NCBI GenBank assembly: GCA_037447605.1
Contig: CM074817.1
Coordinates: forward strand, 599,542-663,541
Reading direction: 5' to 3'
DNA: 64,000 nt
DNA from: Zygnema circumcarinatum
Taxonomy: Eukaryota > Streptophyta > Zygnematophyceae > Zygnematales > Zygnemataceae
The notes beneath the pieces were generated by a model. That model did not search any database and was not told the DNA's origin. It worked only from the letters and a program-made list of their open reading frames with translations. Of the stretch, positions 24,145 to 35,600 are shown one piece after another. The position numbers and the translations under genes are program-made. How positions within the stretch are numbered: position 1 is the stretch's first letter; each line of letters opens with the position of its first letter.

Positions 24145-27100
24145 ATGATGGCGAGCCCTTCACGCACGGACACATCAAATGAAATAGATGGTGATGCGAA
24201 GGTAGACTCCTGGGTAAATGTCGAAACTGACTGGCGGCGTGCTTAGGCCTGCATGCGGGAGGGGCTAACATGACTTTGCGGTGAAGTGCAAACTCGTTTC
24301 CGCTGCCTGCTTGCGGGCTGAAGTCCTCAAGGGATGAGAAACCCAGGAGCCCATTCTGCCATAGTTTTGAAACCCAATGATCCAGAAATCTGAGAAACTT
24401 TGAAATCTGGCACTCGCACGCCCCAAAACATAAGAATCATAAGGGTCTTCCATACTGCAACTTGAATGTCCTGAAAACCCTAGGGGTTCCGACTAACAAA
24501 GGATAGGAAAAATGAATGATCGTAATACTTAAAGAATAGTGAACTCTCCCTGGTTTACAAAGATGTACTCCCTTTTCTAGTTTGAAATGTTCTAGAACTT
24601 TTAAGTACCCATAAACTCCTGATGTCCTTTAAAGGGGATTTGCGACTATACCTTCACTTTTCCCATCAACCCTGGAAGCTCTGAATTTTGAATTTCAAGA
24701 CCATTTAACAACCTTCAAGTCTCGAAAGGAGCTATTAACCCGAAAAAATCTGCAAACTTTTGCATAGAACAGTTGACGCATTTAGGATTGCGTATGGAGC
24801 TAGAGGAATGGGGATGGAGATACTGTGAATTGCTGGCGTTCGGTTTGGTTATCGGGGATGTGGAGTATGGCTTTGGTTAGGAACTTGCAAAATCAGTTCT
24901 TGAGAGGTCCTTCCGTTGTTGGGAGCTCAGTTTGTTAGTGTTGAAAAACCGGCTTTCATGTAAGTCGGATGTAAAATAGTCAATGTTCGGCCAAACGGAA
25001 TTAGTTTTAGAGCACCTGTTTGAGGGGAATGGGGGAACGTGTTGTCTTGCCTTTCAGTTGGACGAAAATCAATTGGTGGGACCTGTGACGGGACCTTTGG
25101 TGGCCACCGGGAACAGTTCGGACCTCGATAAAAACGGGGACTCAAAAGTAAGAATATAACAACAGATCCACGGGCTGTGGCTATGAAAACTCGAAAGCTT
25201 TGAAATAGCCGTCAGGCAGGTGCTAGTACGCAATGCGGTTGTGTTGGGATGTCTTATGATTACATCTTTCATATGGGGTTAGCGTTTTAGGCTTCTCTTA
25301 GTTGTGTACTCTTTTCTTGTCAAATGACTGTCCATTATAAGATGATGCTGTCACGAGCTCGAGTTTGTGAGGCCGTAGAGTCTCGAGCTTCGAGCACTAT
25401 TTGATCGGGTTCTCCCGAGTTGGGGGGGAGAACCCATGAAGCAGAGCTTGCGGAGACTGGCTCAGAACCGGGAGGCCGCACGGAAAAGCCGACTCAGGAA
25501 AAAGGTGATCAGCTTTCCTCCGTCACTCTTCGTCGTCTTGTCGCCAAACGGCTGCCCTCCCTCGCTTTCCCCTCATTCTTTCGCTTGTGCCTAACATAAG
25601 GTGTGCACTCTACTGTGGGTTGTCGTAGTCAAGTGCGAGTTGTGTGGAGATGTCAGGAATTAATCTTTGCAGGCTTCTGAAGTTAAGATGCACGAGCTTG
25701 TGAGCTGTGCAGATGGTTTGAAAACTGTAAAATTCCTGAAAATTTGGAAACCGTGGGTTTATTGGGTCTTGGACCCAAAGGCTCGAAGACCCTCCACTTT
25801 CTTAGTGATCTGGCTAAGGACAAATACTGAGAAGCCTATCGCTAAAATGTTCTTGCAGCCTCAATGACCCTGAAGGCCTATATCTCCCAGAATCCAAGAA
25901 CTCAAGAACATCTAACCCCCCAGAAAGCCCAAGAACCCTAGCCTTTTCGACACCCAAATAACCTAAGCCAGACCTCATAATGGACTCAAACGCAACTCTT
26001 TCTGAGTGATTGCCCAAAACCTGGAAAGGGGTGAAAGTCCCGGAAAACTCAAACCCTAAACTTTTGTGCAAGCATGTGCGCCCCCCTCCTCCCTCCCTTC
26101 CTCCCTCCCTCCCTCCTTCCCGCAGGCATATGTGCAGCAGTTGGAGTCCTCGCGCATCCGCCTGCAGCAGTTGGAGCAGGAACTGCAGCGGGCCCGCAGC
26201 CAGGCAAGCCGCTCTCGTCTCTGGACTTCACTCGTTCGCACCTCTCTGCCTCCCTCCTCCCCGTCTTTCCCGTCTCGTGTGATTTTACATCCATGCCTTT
26301 GACGTGTGCCTCCATTTGCCTTTTTCCCTTTGGATGTTTTTGGTGTTTTCACTTAATGTGTGAAGAGATGAAGCCTCTGCGTCCTCTGCATCTTGGCTTT
26401 GTCTTTTAACACTGTGCTTGCGCTCTCTCGCTCTCTCTGACCCACACTCTCTCTCTCTCTCTCCCTGGTGGGGTGCAGAGTGCGGCGAGTGCGGATGGCA
26501 GTGGCACTCATGCGGCGCCCGCGGCATCCCTGACAGCTCCAAACGTGAACCCGGGTAGGCTGCGGGATGGGCGGGTAGTTGAGTGATTGATGAATTGTCC
26601 TCACAAAGCAGAGCAGAGTCATGTCTTTCGCTGCGCCTCTCTCCTGGAAGGGCACATGAAATCCTGGGGACTCTAAAAGTCAACATGGCATACCTTGGCA
26701 GTGAGAGCTGAACTGCTTCACATGTGCGTTTTTTCTCAAGAGGATTTGCAAATGTCCGTTTTATTTATTCACGATAGTTTACAGTGTTTTTTTTATTCAG
26801 GTGCCGCTGCTTTTGACCTGGAGTATGCGCGATGGGTGGAGGAACAGCATCGCCAGATGTGTGACCTCAGAGCTGCCCTCCAGTCCAGACTGGGAGATGC
26901 AGAGCTTCGTGGTTTGGTATGCTCCCTCTCTACCTCCCTCTCCCATCCTCCCCGCGCTCCTCCCACCGCCCTCCCCTCCTGTGAGAGAGAGGGGATATTC
27001 CCTCCCCACCTTTCTTCATGCTCTTTCTTCCCTTCTGACTACTAAGTTTGAAGTGATTTGCTTTTCTCAAGATGACGGCACTTTCAAGGTGCGATATATT

Positions 27101-28545
27101 TTTGCTAGAGTAAACATTTTATCGGCTTAGTATGAAGGTTCTATCTGAATTTCGCGAGATTTTGGAAGCTTATGACCGATTGCTGGGATATGGTCCGTGT
27201 TTGGAGGAATGTCAGGTGGATGGAGTGATGACCCATTATGAAGAGCTGTTCCGGCTGAAGGGGCAGGCGGCCAAGGCCGACGTTTTCCACCTCGTGTCGG
27301 GCATGTGGAAGACTCCCGCAGAGCGCTGCTTCATGTGGATGGGGGGCTTCCGCCCCTCCGAACTGCTCAAGGTGTGCGTCTAACCCCTACAACCCCTCCA
27401 GAAAACTGCTGTGAGAAGTGCTCCCTCTCTGAGCTTCACCTGCGAAGCCCTTGCTTGCCAGCTAGCCACGTGGCTGCGTGTCTGATCAGCCCGGGGTAAG
27501 GGCTCTCTTTGACGCAGGCCCCTCGGCCTGATTTAGTGTGCTCGCCACATTGGTTCCTATGCTGTGCTTGCTTATGATATGGCAATACAATACAATATGG
27601 GCAACTCGACTCTGTACCCTCCCTGCGCCTTGTCACAACACACACCGAAAGCCACCAAGACTCTCCAGTGTAAAGCCGGCGCTAAGTCCTAAACCAAATT
27701 GTGGGATATGCCATTTGTGTCCAGATTCTGATCCCCCAGATCGAGCCTCTGACGGAGCAGCAGCTGGTGGGCATCTGCAACCTGCAGCAGTCCTCGCAGC
27801 AGGCGGAGGACGCCCTCTCGCAGGGGATGGAGGCGCTGCAGCAGTCGCTCGCGGACACGCTCAGCGCGGGCTCGCTGGGGGCGTCCTCCAACGTGGCCAA
27901 CTACATGGGGCAGATGGCCATGGCCATGGGGAAGCTGGGGACCCTGGAGTCCTTCGTCCGCCAGGTATGAATGACCTCCAGAAGAAAAAGAAAAAAAAGC
28001 TCCAAAGGAAAAAGAGGAAGGAAGCAAACAAAGAATCGAAAGGAAAGGAGAGCGAAGGATTTATAGGGACATTTCAATTTGAAAGACTCAAAGCAATTGA
28101 TCTCCTGGTGAATGTCACTTTCAACGCGCATTCGGTTGGGGAGGTTTGAAGATTTTCTGGACGTAATTCACCTACCGATGCGCAATAGTCTTTGAGTGAC
28201 TCTTTAGGCTACAGCTACCCAAGTTGGTCGAGAAGCCGTGACTTCCTTAACTCCCCAAAATATTAGAGTCGTTAAGTCCCTTAGAACCTTGAAATGCTAA
28301 ATTTTACATGGCTTGAAGTGCAAATGTCGAAGGAAGCGAAAGACATTTGGAGGCTACCGCAGACTGTACAGTCTTGACCCCCTGTGTGGGTTTGGCAGGC
28401 TGACAGTCTACGGCAGCAGACCCTGCAGCAGATGCACCGCATTCTGACGACCCGGCAAGCGGCCCGCGGCCTCCTGGCGATGGGGGACTACTTCGCGCGT
28501 CTGCGGGCCCTCAGCTCGCTCTGGTCGGCACGCCCGCGCGAGTGA
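24145..28545 (+). CDS. TGA: TGA-type bZIP transcription factor with DOG1 domain
   Basis: Predicted exons: 24145-24201, 25058-25147, 25445-25504, 26126-26203, 26479-26554, 26801-26916, 27216-27371, 27725-27964, 28399-28545; phases close, 339 aa, the usual size for TGA factors. Residues 50-69 are the basic region with the diagnostic NREAARKSRLRKK; 70-95 is a short leucine zipper (AYVQQLESSRIRLQQLEQEL). The DOG1/TGA domain spans about 122-339: FDLEYARWVEEQHRQMCDLR, VDGVMTHYEELFRLKG, AKADVFHLVSGMWKTPAERC, EPLTEQQLVGICNLQQSSQQ, MHRILTTRQAARGLL. TGA factors bind TGACG (as-1) elements and act with NPR1-type coactivators in land plants. The intron after 26203 has a GC donor (CAG|GCAAGC). The first exon is inferred; it could begin farther upstream (open from about 24041). 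Confidence 0.93.
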
Positions 28546-29858
28546 CAGCACGCGGCTGCCCTGCGGGGGAGATCGGCTTCTTAAAGGGGAGGCTGCCGGG
28601 AACTCGGGCGAGGGAAACAAAGCACACACATGCCCCTAAATAGCACATGCCGGAGTACTACTTTTCTATACCTTCACCATAGAAAAGTCAGTTTCGGCTT
28701 CACAGGAAGTGTAGGCAGAGCAGCCATATGGTCGGGAGGTGTTTTTGTTATTCCTTTCCGTCCCCTCGACGCAGAGCGCTTGTCTAGCGAGAGGAAGGCG
28801 CAAGAGGTATTTTGCCGGCAACGATCTGTTGCCCACACTGGCTCCTCTTTCAAGACTCTCCTGCGTCCCCTTGTGCTTATAGCGCAGCAGAGGTCGGAGG
28901 TTGGTCCAAATGTCCGCTGCAGAGTCAGGCGTGTGCCCGCACCACTAAAGGTGTGTATTCGTGAAAAGAGGCGGCGAGACGCGTCAGGTCTGCAGTGAAG
29001 AGTGAGAGTGAGAGTACGCCCTCTCTCTGTACCAAACTAGCAGTAGCCCTGCCGATGCGGACTAGACTACCTATTGGCGGGATAGTCTTACATATAGGAG
29101 CTCACAGGAAGGCAGTTCAGTGCTTGACTGAGTTTAGCCATCATCGCGATTTTCTCCTGAGACGTTCAAATCCTACCTTCACTTCTTGTGTACGAGGAGC
29201 GGAACTGTGTGTGGATTTCATTGGCAGGGAATGACAGATGTGCCGTATGCTCCCTGGACGTCGGTATGCAACTTTGAAGCATGTCCAAGTGTCGAACCTA
29301 AGCGAAGAATGGTTGGGTTCACAGTCCATGCACTGCCATGCCACGCCACCATGGCGGCAGGAGCAGCAGCTGAAAGGGGCTCCGCGCTTCCCCCATGCGC
29401 ATGCCTCACCCGTGCGGCCTGGGAACACCCAATCCATGCTATGCTCTGCAAGACCTCCCATAGCCTTCATAGAACACCCTTAATAGAAGCCGCGGCCACT
29501 CGCTCATGACAGGAACGGACAGTGTCAGGGTTTCATAGGGATGTCACAAAAATTAATGAAATAATGGCAAATCCAAACAGCGTAGAACTACTAACTCTAG
29601 GTACTAAACTGCGCACCAAGTCTGGGCGATGATTCCAAATGCAGCCTACATCACGAGTGCCCCTCCATGGCTGCTTTCTGCAGCTGTCCGTCTTCCCAAT
29701 CATAAGGAAAGTACACTCTACTCTATGCGATCTCTGTTTTGCGGAAAGGCTCCGCAAGGGATGCAAAAATTCCGTCTTTAAGGGTAGCGCTTTACAAGCT
29801 GGACCACAAGCAGGCCTGAAGCCTATTGCGTGGGACCAAAGAAATGTTTTTGCGAAAA
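28546..29858. other. Convergent intergenic region
   Basis: Lies between the 3' ends of the bZIP gene and the CHRD-domain gene. Short frames on both strands here lack any family resemblance or splice context. I see nothing further that I can support. Confidence 0.5.
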
Positions 29859-32131
29859 TTAAGGCTTGAACCATATAACAACGGACAGAGCAATGAACAG
29901 ACAGGTGTTCAAGACAGGCGCACGCCGCCTTTGGCTCACCCCTCCAGTTTGAGGGTCTTTAGGGTTTGTAGGGGGAGGCTCGGAGGGTGGCAGCGGGGTG
30001 AAAGCTTGGGAGTCGGGCGGCGGCGGAGCCGCGTCTGCCGATGCGGGAGGAGGCTCGTACGTCTGCGGCTCAAGCGGCGCCGGGGCCGACAAGGGAGGGG
30101 GAGGCGGCGCTACTCGGCGCTGAAGCTGCCCTCTCACGGCCCCTGCTCTCGCATCACATGGCAATGGCTGCGTGTCAATGTCCCTTGTAACTTCGCAAGG
30201 CAGTCTGAAAATTTGTCTATTCTTTGTTTGTTTTCTCCGCCCCCATATTCATTACAATTGCATGCTGCATGTTGGAGATATATACCTTGAGGCAGTCTTG
30301 TTGTTGCCAATTGAAAGAAATATGAAGATGGTGATTGAAGAACCTCCTCTATTATGCTCACGTTCACCGCTTCATAGCCTCGAAATGCTTGATTTGCATT
30401 CAAGGAGCTGAGACGAATTGCAGCAGTGAAATCGACCAGAATGGACCCAGACGAGTTAGCAGCTCCGGCGTAAAGAGCTGCAGAAGTGATATTGCTCAAC
30501 AGCAGCGTTGAAATGCTCAGATAAACGGGCCAAGAGGTGTTCGAACTTGCATTGGAATGAACAAAGAGATACACTTCTGCGCTTTGTAGATCCGATGGAT
30601 TTCTTATTGGAGAAACGTCACTTCCAGTCAAGTTCGCACCAAGAATGTCATCTGCATTTTAAGACACAACCCAGAGTATCAGTTTCCAAGCAGCTGTAAG
30701 GAAGTGTTCTTGCAAAATCAAACAAGAGTAACAGATGCACAATTTAACAGATGCACAACGTTATGAAGCGAGTAGAGAAAGGTGGCATCTCATGTTATTT
30801 ACGTTAAGTTTGATGCAAACATAAACATTACAGCTCTAGACCCACTTCCTCAAGTGGACATAAGTTCATCACCTAATCATCTCCGATAAGGAGGGTCTGG
30901 AATGCACATTTGACACAGCAAGTGATATGTCGTGTTTTTCCTTACCCGGACTCAGTCCCACACCGCCGGCTACCGAATCATCCTCCAGCTGCCCCCTTAT
31001 AGCTCCTGCAGCGTGACACCCCGTCCAATGCCCATGCGGTGGCATTAAAATCAGTATTCGTACAACCAATTTAAATGACCAAATGCACGAAAGCTGGCTC
31101 ACGATGGACAGGATACGCCGTTTGAAGGCATACTAGTTAAGGTAACGAAATGTCAAATAACTCAACTAACTTAACTTAGGTAACTTGTCAACCGGCTAGA
31201 TAAGAAAAAAAATGCGAATCAGAGCTATGTTCTGCTTTCCTTGTTGAGAGGTTAAGCACAATCAACATCAATCAATCATCAATCAATCAATCATCAATCA
31301 TCAATCAATCATGGTGGGTGTAGCTCCACCATGCGTACTCCCAAACGCTTGGTCGCTCCATGATGCCTAAAGCCTACATACTCTTGCACACAGTGTATCT
31401 AATTATCCCTCCTACTTTACTGCGAAAAATTCAACTATCACAAGGTTGGGCCAACCACGCCACATTGTATTGTTTTCGAGCTCGTCTGCACCGAATTGAT
31501 TGTCTCGACTAGAAGAAATTTCAATGTATTGCTTGCCTCTCCGACCAAGCGGTTCCTTTCTCAGAGCCCCATGGCGCTGCACTGTGAGCTATGTGACGAA
31601 CTCACCGTGCGGGCTTTGCGCAGTGAGAACTTGCACATAGAACTCATCCGGAGTGGCGTAGATGGCGTCGGCAAGAGTGGTCGAAATGTTTTTGGATACA
31701 GTCACCAAAACCGATTCGTTTGAAGCCCGGCCTTTAGCAGCAGTGATGCTACGATTGAAGTTCACTGAGGGATAATTGGCATTTGCATCCGCAGATGCTT
31801 GATAGACACCTCCTCCAGTGATGTTTGAAAGACCGGTCAGCTTAAGACTTAGAGTAATACGAGAAGTTGTGGAATTGAGATAATGCAGGCGAACGTATGC
31901 AAATCCATATACGGGTCCCAAAATGTTCGCTAGTTTAATCCCTATAGGGGGCGGAGCATACAATTCCGCCGCGGAAGTCAGGTAAGCGTTTAGGTTGCCT
32001 GCGCGAGTGATTGCGATCCAGCCTTGCTCCTGTCCCTGAGCGATCGCGACACGGCTGGCTATGAGCCATGCGGCAAAGATCACACAAAAACTTCTGTACC
32101 ACCTCATTGCGCCTATTGTCCACCCACTCAT
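29859..32131 (-). CDS. Secreted protein with two CHRD-like domains, probably GPI-anchored
   Basis: Predicted exons in transcription order: 32131-31606, 31005-30946, 30651-30286, 30142-29859; phases close, about 411 aa. A signal peptide is visible (RSFCVIFAAWLIASRVAIA). Two chordin-type (CHRD-like) domains follow, each ending with the hallmark: PHGAIRGQL near residue 180 and PQGAVRGQL near 322. The repeats share VYLFVHSN / FAYVRLHYLNS-type strands and many N-glycosylation sequons. A Pro-rich spacer (about 330-390) leads to a hydrophobic tail (CLFIALSVVIWF) at the very C-terminus, the layout of a GPI-attachment signal or tail anchor (inference). CHRD domains occur in chordin and in many bacterial and algal surface proteins; a cell-wall role is likely but unproven. 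An alternative start is the ATG at 32107. Confidence 0.8.
31258..31313. repeat. ATCA-type short tandem repeat in CHRD gene intron
   Basis: ATCAATCAATC and ATCATCAATC units repeat over about 55 bp inside the first intron of the CHRD-domain gene. Confidence 0.9.
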
Positions 32132-32677
32132 CACATTTTCTTCATTTCTCGTTGTGTCGACGGAGAGCGAAGCGATGCCAGCGCCTGTCAGCGGTGTACG
32201 AAGGACGCCTCAAAGTCTGGGCGATAGCAATAAGGTTGAGTCCCGCGGTGCGGCCTTCCCGCCGAGCAGGCATCCTCCACCGCCTGCTGCCATAGCCTGC
32301 GGGCGGGCGGGCGGCGGAACAGGGCAGGGCAGGGTGGAGCAAGGCGGAGGGAGGACGGGCAGGCGGGCCTGTCCGCGGCGTCGGAGAGAGAGAGGGAGGG
32401 AGGGGGGCTGCTTCGGGCGGCAGGCTCGTCCATCCGTCGGTACAGCCAAGTCAGCCCTTGATAAAATCATCACCGCCCGACCGCCTGCCCTCGTTAAAGT
32501 CAACGCGCCTCCTGCAGGCGCGGCCGTACGGCTCCGGCGGCAAAGTCTGAAGGAGAAAGTGAGCGAAGGCCTGTTCGTGATGCGCCTGTGGGTGTGGGCC
32601 CCGGGAGCTCAGCCACTTGCAAGTGCTGGGAGGGAGGGCGAGAGGGCGGGAGGAGCGAGGTGAGGCGAGGCGAGGCC
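32132..32677. promoter_or_regulatory. Shared divergent promoter, CHRD gene / acyltransferase 2
   Basis: About 546 bp separate the start codons of two divergent genes. A CCGTACGG palindrome lies at 32524-32531, about 150 bp before the acyltransferase start and 390 bp from the CHRD start. GC-rich with purine-rich runs (32385-32404). Confidence 0.5.
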
Positions 32678-35600
32678 ATGGCGGCGGAGACAGACACGGG
32701 CACGGACACGGACTCGGCCGGTAGGAACACGGGGCAGCAGGAGCAGGAGCAGGAGGAGGAGCAGGACCGGAGAGAGTGCGGAGAAGGCAGCAGGCCGCAG
32801 CGCCTGGCTTCGCTTGACATCTTTCGAGGACTCACTATGGCTGTACGCTCGTCGCAACCTGTCAAACAGCGCTTGCTTCTGCTCAGTCAAATTGTCGCAG
32901 CATGCCTTTAAATGAGCTGCTGACGACACACACACAAACGCGAGATGGAACGGTGTAAAGTTTCCGATACAAATTACGGGAAATTCGAGAGCTATGAATC
33001 ATTCTCCCGACTACAAAAAAAAAAAAAATGAAAAATGCAAAAATGCAAATGCAAATGCAAATGAAAATGCAAAAAAAAAAAAAAAAAATGCAAATGCAAA
33101 AAAAAAAAAAATTCCAAAAAAAAGGAAAAAAGAAAAAAAATGTGAATGCGAATGGAAATGCACTGAATGATAAATTTTTAATAGGACTACATTTCACAGC
33201 GGAAAGGATTATGACACACTCTCCACAGTGCCAAGCCGGGCCAGTTGTCGATTGCAAAGCACTTGGTTATTTTCGCATTTGGAAACTGAAGTACTTCAAC
33301 TTGAGTCGAGCAGTTTCAAACGTTTCTTTATCTGCCTATGTTCCTATAACATGCAGACTGTTTTGCTTTCCAAAGGTTAACGTGTAAAAATGTCATGGTA
33401 TTAATGATATTGTTTAAACGTTTCACAGACAATATCAGTTACGTGATTACCTGGTGTTCTTGCCGGCACAGATAATGATCCTCGTTGATGATGCTGGGGG
33501 GCATTTTCCAAAAATCAATCATGCACCGTGGCATGGGCTTCACTTGGCAGATTTTGTTGTTCCGTTTTTCTTATACATTGTCGGTGTAGCCATTGCCTTT
33601 TCGTACAAGGTGAGCAACAATGGATGCAGGAATAAGTGCAAGTTTGCTCAAGCTTGTTATTGCACAGTAAATTTTGTATCTTGCAATTCTTTTTTAAATC
33701 CTGAACTGATCAAGTCCAGACTGTTGACTGAGTTGACATCATTACCTTGAAGTCCATTTTACAGTGCAGAACAGCTCATCGAGATAGCTACTTGTGGAAC
33801 TGATGTCCCATAGTGGTAATTCTATTGGATGTTGTTGAGGGAAGTTGAGGGAGCACTTTCAGCCTTGGCGATTGCTCGAATGTATAAGAGGAATTTTGGG
33901 TTTGCACTTGTCACATACAGATAAACTACCAATGTTTCATCATACCTTAGATATGATTCATATAATGCATAACGTGCAGTATTTGCCACCAGAGAAGCTT
34001 CGATTAATGCTATTCATTTGGGATAGGGTGCTCCGGCCAGGAGGGCTTGTTTGGATGGATTTTCTTTACATGCAAGCAAGTGTGCTATCTAGTGACGCTA
34101 GTGCCACCACTTCTGCAGACTAATGTTGTTGTCGTATATCAGTAAAGTCGTCCTGAGTTTGGTGATACCTTGCGGGCAGAGCCGCCAGATGTGGCCATCG
34201 CAGCTGAGCCATGCGACTTCTGCTTTTGTGTTCTGCTTCTTCTTGAGGGCGTCGCCTGCTGCGTTCGCCTTTCTCTCATAGTAGTTGCGACGGTCGCCAT
34301 GCAGAGGGTAAATGACTGGAAAGTCTCAGTCTTCAAGGTGGTGGCTCGCTCGTGTCGTTTATTTCTTCTTGGGTTACTATTACAAGGTATGTGCATCGTC
34401 CCATTTTGTCTTCGATATATCTGGCATCTGCTGAGATTGAAGAATCCACTCTTCGCCGACAACGAGCAAGTCTTCTATACGTGCTGAGACATGAGAGAAG
34501 AATGTAACAGGGATTGGCATTTTTATGCTGTAGTAATAGCTCACAGACTTATCGTCTGGCTTTGTTGCATTTTAAGGGATTTGGATTTACCGAACGTAAA
34601 ATCTAGTTGTGGTTTCTTGTCACAGGTCGATTCTTCCATGGCTCTGAGGATTTGAGCTTTGGAGTAAATGTTGCAAACTTTCGCTATTGTGGGATATTGC
34701 AGGTGAGGACTTGGCTTTCTTTAATCCCGTTAGATTTATCTTCGTCAAGAGTACCTGTCTCTATGGAATGGATTCTTCCCTTTTTTTTTTTTTTTTTTTT
34801 TTTTTTGAAAGCAAAGGCATGGTATCCTGTTAGGGATTGTTGGTAAAAGCGGAGCCTTGTGCACCGTAGGTGTGAAATTGTGGCACATTTGCTCCCCTGT
34901 GTCTGTAAAATTCGGTAGAGACATTCGGCTATCCTCGCCACGATGCCGCCCTCTCCTTATAATGTCTTTGTGGGCAAGCTCGTAGGTAGATGGGCCATTT
35001 GATGAATAAGGAACCATTTACATCACAGAGAATCGCCATTGCTTTCTTCGTGGTGGCACTTTCCGAAATTTTGGTTCGGAGTGGCAGTTCGCTTAAGCTT
35101 GTCCACTTTCAATGGTGAGCTCATGTATCTGTCACTTGAAAATTTTGACCTCCATTTGTAGTAAGTTTGCGAGCATCGATGGGCATCGGACTCCTCAGGG
35201 TTAGATTGAGTGCACGCATTGTAGCACATACCAAGGTATCTGCTAGCGGAGTTATAGAAACAGTTTTGTTTTCACTGCCGTGTATCCTGTGTTCACCAAC
35301 ATTCTGGACCTCACTGTCTAGGATATCCTTTCTTCACAAGTTTGTTACACTGTCTGTTTGACTTCTCGTCTCACGTTTGAGATGCACGCTGCTTTCCGGG
35401 GCTATTCCCCCCTTTCTGCTTTTTATCTCTCTCTATCTCTCTCGCAACCTTCCCCTCCGCCGTCTCATCCTTCGCTTTCTCATGGCTGCTGCGCTCCACG
35501 CTCTCTTCTCTTTCTCTCCCTTTCCCCTGTCTCGTCTCAGCCTCTCCGTCTCCACTCTGGTCGCTTATTTCGAAAGGGACCTCGCAGAATCTGTCAGCTC

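Noticed and set aside
29090-29180. GTTCAAATCC, resembling a tRNA B box
   Set aside because: No pairing acceptor stem or A box upstream; a stand-alone match.
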